A stretch of DNA of 64,000 bases from CAIWHR01 sp963779805. GTDB taxonomy: Bacteria > Pseudomonadota > Gammaproteobacteria > Burkholderiales > Casimicrobiaceae. A model generated the notes under the pieces. The model saw nothing but the letters and a program-made list of their open reading frames with translations, did no database searches and was not told the origin of the DNA. The stretch spans positions 1 through 64,000 of the forward strand of contig CAVZZN010000014.1 of NCBI GenBank assembly GCA_963779805.1, given 5' to 3'. Position 1 is the stretch's first letter. Every line of letters begins with the position of its first letter. Shown piece by piece: positions 12,027 to 21,745 of the stretch. The position numbers and the translations under genes were made by a program.

Positions 12027-12477
12027 CGAAGATCGCGAGCCGGACGAGGACTTCGACGACGACGACGAGCTCGACGAGGACGACGAGTTCGACGAGGGGC
12101 TCGAGCGCACCGCCGTCACCGTCGAGGTGACGGGGCTCTCGCTCTACACCCACCACGGCGTCACCGAGGCCGAGCGCGAGATCGGCCAGCGGCTGATCCT
12201 CGACCTGCGCTTCGACGCCGGCGCGTCCGACGCGACGGTCACCGACCGGCTCGAGGACACCGTCGACTACGCGCGTGTGTGCGAGGTCGTCGCGCTCGTC
12301 GCGCAGCAGCGCTCGTACAAGACGCTCGAGGCGCTCTGCACCGCGATCGCCGACCGGATGCTGGGGGATTTCGAGGCCTCGGAGGTCTGGGTCAAGGCGA
12401 CGAAGCCCGAGCCGCCGATCGCGCTTCCCGTCGAGTCCGTCTCCGTCGAGGTCTGGCGGACCGGCGCGCTCGACTGA
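12016..12477 (+). CDS. folB: Dihydroneopterin aldolase with acidic N-terminal tail
   Basis: Intact 153-residue protein. From about residue 35 it is a standard FolB domain (VTGLSLYTHHGVTEAEREIG, DTVDYARVCEVVALV, SYKTLEALCTAIADRML, VWVKATKPEPPI) that cleaves dihydroneopterin to 6-hydroxymethyldihydropterin. The first 35 residues are an unusual run of Asp and Glu (PDEDFDDDDELDEDDEFDEG) not found in ordinary FolB. It overlaps folP by 11 bases. Confidence 0.92.
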   Translation: MTPDEDREPDEDFDDDDELDEDDEFDEGLERTAVTVEVTGLSLYTHHGVTEAEREIGQRLILDLRFDAGASDATVTDRLEDTVDYARVCEVVALVAQQRSYKTLEALCTAIADRMLGDFEASEVWVKATKPEPPIALPVESVSVEVWRTGALD

Positions 12478-12478
12478 C

Positions 12479-13294
12479 GTGACCGCGTTCGACGAGGCGA
12501 CCGCCGTCACGGCGGCCCCGGACGGGTCCTACACGGCGATCGGCGATCCCGACTGGTCGGCCCCGAACGGCCCGAACGGGGGCTACCTCGCGGCGATCAT
12601 CCTGCGCGCGATGGCGGGCGGCGCTCGACGATCCGTCGCGCCCGGCGCGGTCGATCACGCTCCACTACCTGCGCCCGCCGCAGCCGGCCGAGGTGCGCAT
12701 CGACGTCGTCGTCGAGCGGTCGGGCCGCACGCTCTCGACGCTGACGGCGCGCCTGTCGCAGGGCGACCGGCTCTGCGTGATCGCCGTCGCCGCCTTCGCC
12801 GGCGCGTTCCCGCCCTCGCCCGCCCACTTCGCGGCGACGATGCCGCACGTCCCCCCGGCCCGCGAGGTCGAGCCGTACCCCGTGCACGAGCGGCTTCCGC
12901 CGATCGCCCGCCGGCTCGTGCTGCGCGGCGCGATCGGCGCGCCGCCGTTCAGCGGCGCGGACGAGGCGCTCACGGGCGGCTGGATGTCGCTGCACGAGCC
13001 GCAGCCGGTCGATGCGCCCGCTGCTGGCGCTCTACGCCGACGGCTGGCTGCCCGCGGCGTTCACGGCGCTCACCGGCGCCGGCGTTCGCGCCGACGGTCG
13101 ACCTCACGATCCACTTCCGCAACCCCGCGGCGGCGGCCGCGGTCGCGCCCGACGAGCCGCTGCTCGGCGTCTTCCGCTCGCGCTGGTCGGCCGACGGGCT
13201 GATCGACGAGGACGGGGAGCTGTGGTCCCCGGACGGCGTCCTGCTCGCGCACTCGCGCCAGCTCGCGCTGCTCGCCCCGCTCGGAGACCGGTGA
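12479..13294 (+). CDS. TesB-like acyl-CoA thioesterase family protein (frameshifted)
   Basis: Begins at a GTG next to the folB stop. Double hot-dog protein of about 270 residues: PDWSAPNGPNGGYLAAIILR near the start, ITLHYLRPPQPAEVRIDVVV, then a second half with WSADGLIDEDGELWSPDGVL, where the Asp-rich end corresponds to the thioesterase catalytic region. Shifts near 12625 and 13015-13085. It sits inside the folate cluster and overlaps folK by four bases, though no folate role is known for this family. Confidence 0.75.
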   Translation: MTAFDEATAVTAAPDGSYTAIGDPDWSAPNGPNGGYLAAIILRAMAGGARRSVAPGAVDHAPLPAPAAAGRGAHRRRRRAVGPHALDADGAPVAGRPALRDRRRRLRRRVPALARPLRGDDAARPPGPRGRAVPRARAASADRPPARAARRDRRAAVQRRGRGAHGRLDVAARAAAGRCARCWRSTPTAGCPRRSRRSPAPAFAPTVDLTIHFRNPAAAAAVAPDEPLLGVFRSRWSADGLIDEDGELWSPDGVLLAHSRQLALLAPLGDR

Positions 13295-13813
13295 CCGGCT
13301 ACCTCGGCCTGGGCTCGAACGTCGGCGACCGCCGCGCGAACCTGCAGGCGGCGGTCGACGCGCTGCCCGGGTACGGGGTGCGCGTGACCGCGTCCTCGGC
13401 GACGTACGACACCGACCCCGTCGGTCCGGTGCGCGACCAGCCGGCGTTCCTCAACGCCTGCGTGCAGATCGAGACCGACCTCGCGCCGGAGGCGCTGCTC
13501 GACGCGTGCAAGGCGGTGGAGGGCGAGCTCGGCCGGGCGCTCCCGGGTGAGGCGGGCTACGTCCTCAAGGGCCCGCGCCCGATCGACGTGGACCTGCTGC
13601 TGCTCGGGGACACCGCGTACGCGAGTGAGCGGCTCACGCTTCCGCACGAGCAGGTCACGTCGCGGCGCTTCGTGCTGATCCCGCTGCTCGAGCTGGACTT
13701 CGAGCTGCAGACGCCGGACGGCGCAGCGCCTCAGCGACGCGCTCGCGCGCCTGCCGCTCGACGAGGGCGTGACGCGCGCCGGCGACGCGCTGACGCTGCC
13801 GCCGGCGGCCTGA
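13291..13813 (+). CDS. folK: 2-amino-4-hydroxy-6-hydroxymethyldihydropteridine pyrophosphokinase
   Basis: HPPK transfers pyrophosphate to 6-hydroxymethyldihydropterin, supplying the substrate of FolP. It starts at a GTG (GTGA overlap with the thioesterase stop) as VTGYLGLGSNVGDRRANLQ. The HPPK signature GPRPIDVDLLLLGD lies at about residue 90, and LPHEQVTSRRFVLIPLLEL follows. One extra base near 13723 shifts the last 30 residues; corrected, the gene ends at the TGA at 13811-13813. Confidence 0.92.
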
Positions 13814-13822
13814 GCGCCGCGC

Positions 13823-14571
13823 TCAGGCGGCGGCGGGCGTCAGCGGCAGGTACTCCGCCGGGATCGCGCCCGGGCGCGACGTCGCCCGGGAAGTCCGGGA
13901 ACAGTCGCAGCGCGAGCTGGCCCGCGGGCCGGGCCTCGATCAGCGGCCGCAGGTCGGCCAGCGCCATCAGCAGGCGCACGCTCGTCGCGATCTGGAGGTC
14001 CGCGGCGTTCGGCTGCTCGCCGCCCAGGACGCCGTCCGCGATCCAGGCGTCGATCTTGCCGAGCACGTCCGGCAGGCTGCGCACGTCCGCGGGGTAGGTG
14101 TCGCGCGGTCGCCTCGTTGGCCTTCATCTCGATCCGCGTCGCGACCGGGGCGATCAGCTTGAGCACCGGGACCGGGACCGCCGGAAGCTTGCCGCCCTCG
14201 AACGTCGCCATCGCCTCCGGGTGGGCCTTGAACGTCGGCCACAGGATCCGCCGCACGAGGCCCTGCAGCACGTCGTCGCCCCAGGCCTCGGCCTGCTCGA
14301 CGCTCGCGCGCTGCGCGGGGTCGGCCGGGTAGAGCGGCGGCTCGGGCTTCAGCTCGTCGAGGCGCCGCAGGATCGCGCGCGACCCGCTGATCTTCTCGCC
14401 GTCGAGCTTCAGCCCGGGGACGGTGCGCTGCCCGAACAGCACCTTCATCGCCGCCATGTGCATCGGCGGCGGGAACTCCACGATCTTGTAGGGGATCCCC
14501 TTGAGCTGCAGCGCACGTTCGACCGTGGCGCAGGGGTGGGACCCGTTGACGACGTAGAGCTTGGCGTCCAT
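13823..14571 (-). CDS. Glutathione S-transferase-like protein (frameshifted C-terminus)
   Basis: N-terminal thioredoxin-fold domain (KLYVVNGSHPCATVERALQL, with QRTVPGLKLDGEKISGSRAI providing the cis-Pro and Ser of the family), then an all-helical GST C-domain. About 249 residues after correcting shifts near 14104 and 13870. Actinobacteria usually use mycothiol instead of glutathione, so the thiol partner is uncertain. It converges on folK and diverges from the DUF4282 gene. Confidence 0.8.
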
Positions 14572-14577
14572 GCGCTG

Positions 14578-14583
14578 ATCCTA
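14578..14583 (-). promoter_or_regulatory. -10 element for leaderless GST-like gene
   Basis: On the minus strand TAGGAT is followed by six bases and the ATG at 14571. Confidence 0.5.
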
Positions 14584-14613
14584 TGCGGTGGGGCGTCCGG
14601 CCGCCGACCCGCG

Positions 14614-14619
14614 TAGCCT
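14614..14619 (+). promoter_or_regulatory. -10 element for leaderless DUF4282 gene
   Basis: TAGCCT, seven bases, then the ATG at 14627. It is separate from the divergent GST promoter 30 bases away. Confidence 0.5.
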
Positions 14620-14626
14620 CCCCCCG

Positions 14627-15004
14627 ATGAGCACCACGCCTGTGATCCCGCAGGCTCGCAAGGGTTTCCTCGCGAGCCTCCTCGACACCTCGTTCACGAC
14701 GCTCGTGACGACGCGGGTCATCAGCGTCCTCTACATGCTGCTGCTGATCCTCGCGGGCATCGGGCTGCTGGGCTTCGTGATCGCCGCGATCGCGAGCGGA
14801 TCGGCGGCGGAGATCCTCGTCGCGGTCATCGTCGGACCGCTCGTCGCGCTCCTCTACGTGGTGTACGCACGCGTCATCCTCGAGGTGATCCTGGCGATCT
14901 TCCGGCTGCTCGAGTCCAACCGGGAGATCGCGTTCCTCCAGCGCCAGCAGGTCGGCCTGCTGCAGCAGCAGCTCGGCGGCCCGCCGCAGCCGCCCGCCGC
15001 GTAG
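14627..15004 (+). CDS. Small DUF4282-like membrane protein
   Basis: Intact, 125 residues. Two membrane helices (about 30-58 and 68-92) with the family-like stretch LYVVYARVILEVILAIFRLL, then a short hydrophilic tail rich in Gln and Pro (QQVGLLQQQLGGPPQPPAA). No enzymatic motif. It sits 10 bases before coaX on the same strand. Function unknown; the family is common in actinobacteria. Confidence 0.8.
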   Translation: MSTTPVIPQARKGFLASLLDTSFTTLVTTRVISVLYMLLLILAGIGLLGFVIAAIASGSAAEILVAVIVGPLVALLYVVYARVILEVILAIFRLLESNREIAFLQRQQVGLLQQQLGGPPQPPAA

Positions 15005-15014
15005 GCAGGCGCCG

Positions 15015-15780
15015 ATGCTGCTGGTCGTCGACGTCGGCAATACGCAGACGCACTTCGGGACGTTCCGCGGCGACACGCTCGTCGAGCACTGGCGCTTCGC
15101 CACCGTGCGCGAGTCGACGGCCGACGAGCTCGGCGCCGCGCTGCGCAACCTGCTCGAGCTGCGCGGCATCGGCCTCGCCGACCTGTCCGCGTCGATCGTC
15201 TCCTCGACGGTCCCGCAGCTCGAGCCCGAGTGGATGTCGATGGCGCAGCGCTACCTCGGCCACCGCATGCTCGCCGTCGGCCCGGGGCTGAAGACCGGGC
15301 ATGGCGATCCGCATCGACAACCCGCGCGAGCTCGGCGCGGACCGGCTCGTCAACGCCGTCGCCGCCCACGCGCTGCTCGGCGGCCCGTGCATCAGCGTGG
15401 ACTTCGGCACCGCCGTGAACTACGACGTCGTCTCGGCGGAGGGGGAGTACCTCGGCGGCGTGATCGCCCCGGGGGTCGAGATCTCGCTCGACGCGCTCAC
15501 CTCCCGCGGGGCGAAGCTGCCGCGCATCGACCTCGCCGCGCCGCGGTCGGCGATCGGCAAGGGCACGGTGGACGCGATCCGCTCGGGCATCGTCTTCGGG
15601 TTCGCCGCCCAGGTCGACGGCATCATCACGCGCATCCGCGACGAGCTGGGCACGGAGGCGCCGACGATCGCGACGGGCGGGCTCGCCGCCACCGTCGTGC
15701 CCTCGACGACCACGATCGACGAGGTCGACGACCTGCTCACGCTGACCGGGCTGCGCCTGCTCTACGAGCACAACGTCTGA
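15015..15780 (+). CDS. coaX: Type III pantothenate kinase
   Basis: First step of CoA synthesis. Family motifs are all visible: LLVVDVGNTQTHFG (ATP site, residues 2-15), NPRELGADRLVNAVAAHAL, CISVDFGTAVNYDVV and YLGGVIAPGVEISLDAL. One extra C near 15301 breaks the frame between the two halves; corrected length is about 255 residues, as expected. In Bacillus coaX also lies in this cluster, just after ftsH. Confidence 0.93.
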
Positions 15781-15781
15781 G

Positions 15782-15787
15782 TACCCT
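15782..15787 (+). promoter_or_regulatory. -10 element for leaderless dus
   Basis: TACCCT, six bases, then the GTG at 15794. It begins two bases after the coaX stop. Confidence 0.5.
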
Positions 15788-15793
15788 TGCGGC

Positions 15794-16805
15794 GTGCCGC
15801 AGCCCGCGCTCACCGAGCCGTTTCAGATCGACGGGATCACCGATCCCCAACCGCGTGCTGCTCGCGCCGCTGGCGGGCATCGGGAACTGGTTCGTGCGCC
15901 TGCAGGCACGTCGCTTCGGCGCCGGCATGGCGGTCAGCGAGATGGTCTCGAGCCACGCGATCCACTACGGCAACGAGAAGACGCTGACCGAGCTGCTGCG
16001 GATCGACCCGCGCGAGCGCACCGTCGCCGGCGTCGAGGGACCCGTCTCGATCCAGCTCTTCGGCCAGGACCCCGAGGTGATGCGGTCGGCCGCCACGACG
16101 GTCGCCGAGCGCGGCGCCGACATCATCGACCTCAACATGGGCTGCCCCGTGCCGAAGGTCTGCAAGACCGGCGCGGGCGCCGCGCTGATCAAGGACCCCG
16201 ACACGGCGGTCGCGGTCGCGCGCGCGGCCCGCGAGGCGAGCGGGCTGCCGGTCACGGTGAAGCTGCGCTCCGGCGCGCGCACCGGCGAGACCGACGGCTA
16301 CGCGCTCGCCCTGCGGCTCGTCGACGAGGCCGGGGTCAGCGCGATCGCCTTCCACCCGCGCAGCGCCCAGGTCCAGCACAAGGGCGCGCCGGACTACGAG
16401 CTCGCCGCCCGCCTCGTGGAGGAGCTGCCGGTCCCGGTGATCCTGTCGGGCGGCCTCGCGGACGACGAGCGCGTGCTCGCCGCCTACGAGCAGACGGGCG
16501 CCGCCGCGGTGATGCTCGCCCGCGGCGCGCTCGGCAACCCGTGGCTCTTCAGCCGCGTGCTCGGGCTGCGCGAGTCGGCGCCGACGCCCGAGGAGATCCT
16601 GGACGAGCTGACCTGGGTCGTCGACCGCGCCGTGGAGCATCTCGGCGCCGAGCGCGCGGGCCGCTACCTGCGCAAGTTCTACCCCTGGTACCTGGACCGT
16701 CTCGGCGCCGGGCGCGCCGATCAGGAGGCGTTCCAGCAGGCTGCCTCGGTGATCGAGGCGCGGCAGCTGATCGCCGCTCTGGAGCCCGCTGCGCTGGTGG
16801 CCTGA
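15794..16805 (+). CDS. dus: tRNA-dihydrouridine synthase (DusB-like)
   Basis: FMN-dependent reductase of specific tRNA uridines. Start is a GTG. LLAPLAGIGNWFVRLQARRF, VSIQLFGQDPEVM, LNMGCPVPKVCKTGAGAAL (with the catalytic Cys) and AVMLARGALGNPWLFSRVLG are standard Dus blocks. An extra C in the CCCC run near 15848 breaks the frame; corrected length is about 337 residues. The position before lysS matches Bacillus yacF. Confidence 0.92.
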
Positions 16806-16823
16806 GCGACCTGGAGCGGTCGC

Positions 16824-16829
16824 TATACT
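16824..16829 (+). promoter_or_regulatory. Probable -10 of the greA promoter
   Basis: TATACT, the best -10 hexamer in this part of the window, 18 bases after the dus stop. Predicted start near 16836 leaves a leader of about 80 bases that contains an intrinsic terminator. The -35 region is poor. Confidence 0.5.
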
Positions 16830-16863
16830 GCCCGCCCTGCTGGCCGTTCCGGTCGGCAGTGCG

Positions 16864-16885
16864 CCCCGCTCCGAGCGGGGTTTTT
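16864..16885 (+). terminator. Intrinsic terminator inside the greA leader
   Basis: A perfect 7-bp stem (CCCCGCT / AGCGGGG) with a 3-base loop and five Ts. It ends 29 bases before the greA start codon and lies downstream of the TATACT hexamer. It may end dus transcripts, or it may attenuate greA and release a short RNA of about 50 bases. Confidence 0.8.
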
Positions 16886-16914
16886 AGCACCTCTTCCAGC
16901 CCGTAGGACGCGCC

Positions 16915-17397
16915 ATGACCAAGGACGTCATCCTCACCCCGGAAGGTCTCGAGAAGCTCCAGGAGGAGCTGGAGACCCTGCGCACGACCCGCCGCCGCGA
17001 GGTCGCCGAGCGCATCAAGGAAGCCCGTGAGTTCGGCGACATCGCCGAGAACTCCGAGTACGACGACGCCAAGAACGAGCAGGCGATGGTCGAGTCGCGC
17101 ATCGCGCAGCTCGAGGAGCGCGTGCGCGGCGCCCAGGTCATCGACAAGTCCGACATCCCCACCGACACGGTGCAGGTCGGCACGCTCGTGCACGTCAAGG
17201 ACGAGAAGACCGGCAAGTCGGTCAAGTACACGATCGTCGGGTCGGCCGAGGCCAACCCGGGCGAGAACCGGCTCTCGAACGAGTCGCCGGTCGGCCGTGC
17301 GCTGATGGGCCACAAGCGCGGCGAGATCGTCTCGGTGCAGGTTCCCCGCGGCCCGGCGCGCAAGCTGAAGATCACGAAGATCGACGTCGGACTCTGA
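16915..17397 (+). CDS. greA: Transcription elongation factor GreA
   Basis: Intact, 160 residues. Coiled-coil N-domain (LTPEGLEKLQEELETLR, then EFGDIAENSEYDDAKNEQAM with the acidic tip) and a C-terminal FKBP-like domain (LSNESPVGRALMGHKRGEIV). It rescues backtracked RNA polymerase by stimulating transcript cleavage. It is one base from lysS, so the two are likely cotranscribed and exposed to any attenuation in the leader. Confidence 0.97.
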   Translation: MTKDVILTPEGLEKLQEELETLRTTRRREVAERIKEAREFGDIAENSEYDDAKNEQAMVESRIAQLEERVRGAQVIDKSDIPTDTVQVGTLVHVKDEKTGKSVKYTIVGSAEANPGENRLSNESPVGRALMGHKRGEIVSVQVPRGPARKLKITKIDVGL

Positions 17398-17398
17398 G

Positions 17399-18869
17399 AT
17401 GAGCGAGGAAGAGCAGGTTTCCGACCTGCTCGCGGCGCGGCGCGCCAAGCTCGAGCGCCTGCGCGCGCAGGGCATCGATCCGTTCCCCCACAGCTTCCCC
17501 GGCGTGACGCCGGCGGCGCGAGGCGCTCACCGGCTGGGACGACCTCGAGCCCGGCGCGGAGACGGGGCGCGCGTTCCGCGTCGCCGGCCGTCTGGCGGCG
17601 CGCCGCGGCCAGGGCAAGATGGCGTTCCTGGATCTCGTCGACCGCTCGGGCAGGATCCAGCTGCAGGCGCGCGTCGACGTGCTCGGCGAGGAGCGCATGG
17701 CCACGCTGGTCGAGCTCGACCTCGGGGACCTCGTCGGCGTCGACGGGGAGATCTTCCGCTCGCGCCGCGGCGAGCTCACGCTCCGGGTCGACGACTTCAC
17801 GGTGCTCGCCAAGAGCCTGCGCCCGCCGCCCGACAAGCACCACGGCCTCACGGACGTCGAGACGCGCTTTCGCCGCCGCGAGCTCGACCTGATCGCCAAC
17901 GAGGAGACGCGCGCGACGTTCGTGACCCGCGCCAAGGTCATCTCGACGGTGCGCAGCTACCTCGACGAGCAGGGCTTCATCGAGGTCGAGACCCCGGTCC
18001 TGCAGCCGCTCTACGGCGGCGCGCTGGCGCGGCCGTTCGTCACGCACCACAACCAGCTCGACCGCGACTTCTACCTGCGGATCGCCACGGAGCTCTACCT
18101 CAAGCGCTGCATCGTCGGCGGGCTCGAGCGCGTCTACGAGCTCGGCAAGGACTTCCGCAACGAGGGCGTGTCGTTCAAGCACAACCCCGAGTTCACGATG
18201 GTCGAGTGGTACGAGGCCTACGCGGACTACGAGGACGCGATGGTGCGCGTCGAGCAGATGGTCGCCCAGGTCGCCGCGGCGTGCGGCTACGAGGGCGAGC
18301 TCGACTTCAGCGCGCCCTGGCGCCGCGTCACGCTGCGCGACGCGATCGCCGAGCACACCGGCGGTCTCGACATCCTCGCGAGCCGGGACCGCGACAGCCT
18401 GGCGCAGGCGATCCGGGACGCGGGCCTGCAGGGGTACGAGACCGATGGCCGCACCTGGCCGCAGCTCGTCGACGACCTCGTCTCCAAGGCGGTCGAGCCG
18501 AACGTCACCGACCCGGTGTTCGTGACGGACTACCCGAAGGAGATCTCGCCGTTCGCCAAGGACGCCCGCAGCGGCGACGACGGCCTCGTCGAGCGGTTCG
18601 AGGCGTTCTGCTCGGGCATGGAGATCGCCAACGCGTTCACCGAGCTCAACGACCCCGACGAGCAGCGCCGGCGCTTCGAGCAGCAGGCGCGGCTCGCGAC
18701 CGAGGGCGACGACGAGGCGCAGCCGTACGACGAGGTGTTCGTCGAGGCGCTGGAGCAGGGCATGCCGCCGACGGGCGGGGTCGGGCTCGGCATCGACCGC
18801 CTGGTCATGCTGATGACCGGAAAGCGGTCGATCCGCGAGATCGTGCTCTTCCCGGCGATGCGCGACTGA
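17399..18869 (+). CDS. lysS: Lysyl-tRNA synthetase, class II
   Basis: About 490 residues after correcting one shift near 17518. OB-fold anticodon domain (GKMAFLDLVDRSGRIQLQAR), then the class II core: motif 1 at about FIEVETPVLQPLYGG, motif 2 FRNEGVSFKHNPEFTMVEWY, and motif 3 GGVGLGIDRLVMLMTGKRSI near the C-terminus. Charges tRNA-Lys. It is followed by 286 bases without a gene, which should hold the clpC promoter; TTGATA, TAGACT and TAGGAT hexamers occur there, but none has convincing spacing. Confidence 0.95.
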
Positions 18870-19155
18870 GTGCCTCCGCGCCCGCTCGCAGGAAACGTCG
18901 CAGCGAGCGGGAACCCCGAGGTTCCACAGGCGCGGACTGGCCAAAAGGCCCGTCCCCGCCGTTGATAGACTGGCCTATGCCGTCGTCACAGACCCGTTCG
19001 CTCATCCGAGAGGCCGTCAGGGCCGAAAACTAGGATGGACGGGCGGGCTCTTTCCGACCCCGCACCCGCAGAGCAGCACACCGCAGCCACACGTTTTCCA
19101 GACCACCAGACTCGACCGACCAGCCAGAAACCGACGGCAGGAAGGATCAGCACCA

Positions 19156-21735
19156 ATGTTCGAGCGATTCACCGAACGTGCCCGTCAGGTGGTCGTCCTT
19201 GCGCAGGAAGAGGCGCGGACGCTGAAGCACAACTACATCGGCACCGAGCACATCCTGCTCGGGCTGCTGCGCGAGGAGGAGGGCCTGGCGGCCCGCGTCC
19301 TCGAGTCCCTCGACATCACCGTCGAGCGCGTGCGTGCGCAGGTCGTGCGCATCGTCGGCTCCGGTGAAGAGGTCACGTCCGGCCAGATCCCGTTCACGCC
19401 GCGCGCCAAGAAGGTGCTCGAGCTGGCGCTGCGCGAGGCGCTGAGCCTCGGCCACAACTACATCGGCACCGAGCACATCCTGCTCGGCCTGGTCCGCGAG
19501 AACGAGGGCGTCGCCGCCCGCATCCTGCTCGACTTCGACGCGGACTCCGAGAAGATCCGCAACGAGGTCATCCGCATGCTGTCCGGCCCCGGCGGCCGGC
19601 GCCAGGGGTCCGGCTCGGGCTCCGGCGGCGCGCAGGCGGCAGCCGGCTCGGGCGAGGGCAAGAAGTCCTCGAAGCTGCTCGACCAGTTCGGCCGCAACCT
19701 CACCAAGCTCGCCGCCGACGGCAAGCTCGACCCCGTCGTCGGGCGCGAGACCGAGATCGAGCGGATCATGCAGATCCTCTCGCGGCGCACGAAGAACAAC
19801 CCCGTGCTGATCGGCGAGCCGGGCGTCGGCAAGACCGCCGTCGTCGAGGGCCTCGCCCAGCGCATCACGAACGCCGACGTCCCCGAGCTGCTCAAGGGCA
19901 AGCAGATCTACACGCTGGATCTCGCGGCCCTCGTCGCCGGCTCGAAGTACCGCGGCGAGTTCGAGGAGCGCCTCAAGAAGGTGATGAAGGAGATCACCCA
20001 GCGCGGCGACATCATTCTCTTCATCGACGAGCTCCACAACCTCGTCGGCGCCGGCGCGGCCGAGGGCGCGATCGACGCGGCCTCGATCCTCAAGCCGGCG
20101 CTCGCCCGCGGCGAGCTGCAGACGATCGGCGCGACGACGCTCGACGAGTACCGCAAGTACCTCGAGCGCGACAGCGCGCTGGAGCGCCGCTTCCAGCAGA
20201 TCCGCGTCGACCAGCCGACGATCGAGGAGACCGTGCAGATCCTCGAGGGGCTGCGCGACCGCTACGAGCAGCACCACAAGGTCGAGATCACGGACGAGGC
20301 CCTGCGCGCCGCGTCCGAGCTCGCCGACCGCTACATCTCCGACCGCCAGCTCCCGGACAAGGCGATCGACCTGATCGACGAGGCCGCGTCGCGCATGCGG
20401 ATCAAGTCGATGACGGCTCCGCCCGTGTACCGCGACCTCGAGGAGAAGATCGAGACCGCGCGCCGCGAGAAGGAGGCCGCGATCGAGAACCAGGAGTTCG
20501 AGAAGGCCGCCGCGCTCCGCGACGACGAGCGCACGCTCACGCAGGAGAAGCGCGACCTCGAGGACCAGTGGCGCAGCGGCGAGGGCGATGGCCCGCGTCC
20601 CGCGATCGGCGAGGAGGAGATCGCCGACATCGTCTCGATGTGGACCGGCATCCCCGTCTTCAAGCTCACCGAGGCCGAGACGGCCAAGCTGATGCGGATG
20701 GAGGAGGAGCTGCACAAGCGCGTCATCGGGCAGCACGCCGCCGTCGAGGTCATCTCGAAGGCGATCCGCCGCTCGCGCGCCGGCCTCAAGGACCCCAAGC
20801 GCCCGACCGGCTCGTTCGTCTTCCTCGGCCCGTCCGGCGTCGGCAAGACCGAGCTCGCCCGCACGCTCGCCGAGTTCCTGTTCGGCGACGAGGACTCGAT
20901 GGTCCGCATCGACATGTCCGAGTACATGGAGAAGCACGCCGTCTCGCGTCTCGTCGGCTCGCCTCCCGGCTACATCGGCTACGACGAGGGCGGCCAGCTC
21001 ACCGAGGCCGTGCGCCGCAAGCCGTACTGCGTGCTCCTGCTCGACGAGATCGAGAAGGCCCACCCGGACGTCTTCAACATCCTGCTGCAGATCCTGGAGG
21101 ACGGTCGCCTGACCGACTCGCAGGGCCGCACCGTGGACTTCCGTCACGCGATCGTGATCATGACCTCGAACATCGGGGCCCAGGAGATCGCGCGCAACAC
21201 CCCGCTCGGCTTCGCCGTCAGCGAGGACGAGACGGGCATCACCTACGAGGACATGAAGACGCGGATCATGGGCGAGCTGAAGAAGGTCTTCCGCCCGGAG
21301 TTCCTGAACCGCATCGACGACGTCATCGTCTTCCACAAGCTGCAGAAGGACGAGATCAAGACGATCGTCGAACTCCTGCTGCGCCGCATCCGCGAGTCGA
21401 TGGCGGAGCGCGAGCTCCAGCTCGACCTCACGGACGAGGCCAAGGACTTCCTGGTCGACAAGGGCTGGGATCCGTCGATGGGCGCGCGGCCGCTGCGTCG
21501 CGCGATCCAGCGCTACATCGAGGATCCGCTCGCCGACTTCGTCCTGCGCTCCCAGCTTCCGCCGGGTGCGACGGTCGTCGTCGACGCGGCGCCCGAGGGC
21601 GACGACTCCGGCGTCACGCTGTCGGTCGTCCAGCCCGACAAGGTGCCGGCGACGGTCGGTGGCGGGGAGCCGGTGGACGCCGAGGAGCCGGCGGCCGAGC
21701 CCGACGCGACGGGCGAAGAGCCCGCCGCGTCCTGA
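19156..21735 (+). CDS. clpC: ClpC-type AAA+ protease ATPase
   Basis: Intact, 859 residues. Two Clp_N repeats (both containing NYIGTEHILLGL), first ATPase with Walker A GEPGVGKTAV near residue 220, a UVR-like linker, and second ATPase with Walker A GPSGVGKTELA near 557. The C-terminal tail is rich in Glu and Ala. It unfolds substrates for ClpP. GGAAGGA 11 bases upstream serves as ribosome binding site, so this mRNA has a leader, unlike many neighbours. No ctsR or mcsAB genes are present, in contrast to Bacillus. Confidence 0.96.
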   Translation: MFERFTERARQVVVLAQEEARTLKHNYIGTEHILLGLLREEEGLAARVLESLDITVERVRAQVVRIVGSGEEVTSGQIPFTPRAKKVLELALREALSLGHNYIGTEHILLGLVRENEGVAARILLDFDADSEKIRNEVIRMLSGPGGRRQGSGSGSGGAQAAAGSGEGKKSSKLLDQFGRNLTKLAADGKLDPVVGRETEIERIMQILSRRTKNNPVLIGEPGVGKTAVVEGLAQRITNADVPELLKGKQIYTLDLAALVAGSKYRGEFEERLKKVMKEITQRGDIILFIDELHNLVGAGAAEGAIDAASILKPALARGELQTIGATTLDEYRKYLERDSALERRFQQIRVDQPTIEETVQILEGLRDRYEQHHKVEITDEALRAASELADRYISDRQLPDKAIDLIDEAASRMRIKSMTAPPVYRDLEEKIETARREKEAAIENQEFEKAAALRDDERTLTQEKRDLEDQWRSGEGDGPRPAIGEEEIADIVSMWTGIPVFKLTEAETAKLMRMEEELHKRVIGQHAAVEVISKAIRRSRAGLKDPKRPTGSFVFLGPSGVGKTELARTLAEFLFGDEDSMVRIDMSEYMEKHAVSRLVGSPPGYIGYDEGGQLTEAVRRKPYCVLLLDEIEKAHPDVFNILLQILEDGRLTDSQGRTVDFRHAIVIMTSNIGAQEIARNTPLGFAVSEDETGITYEDMKTRIMGELKKVFRPEFLNRIDDVIVFHKLQKDEIKTIVELLLRRIRESMAERELQLDLTDEAKDFLVDKGWDPSMGARPLRRAIQRYIEDPLADFVLRSQLPPGATVVVDAAPEGDDSGVTLSVVQPDKVPATVGGGEPVDAEEPAAEPDATGEEPAAS

Positions 21736-21745
21736 GCTCAGCCGG

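Noticed and set aside
18996..19001. GTTCGC half-site upstream of clpC, resembling part of a ClgR operator.
   Set aside because: The second half (GCG at the right spacing) is missing, and I see no clgR gene nearby.
19147..21336. A 729-codon open frame on the minus strand antisense to clpC.
   Set aside because: It mirrors clpC codon structure, is dominated by Leu, Arg, Glu and Asp as expected from the reverse of GC-rich codons, and has no recognisable domain.
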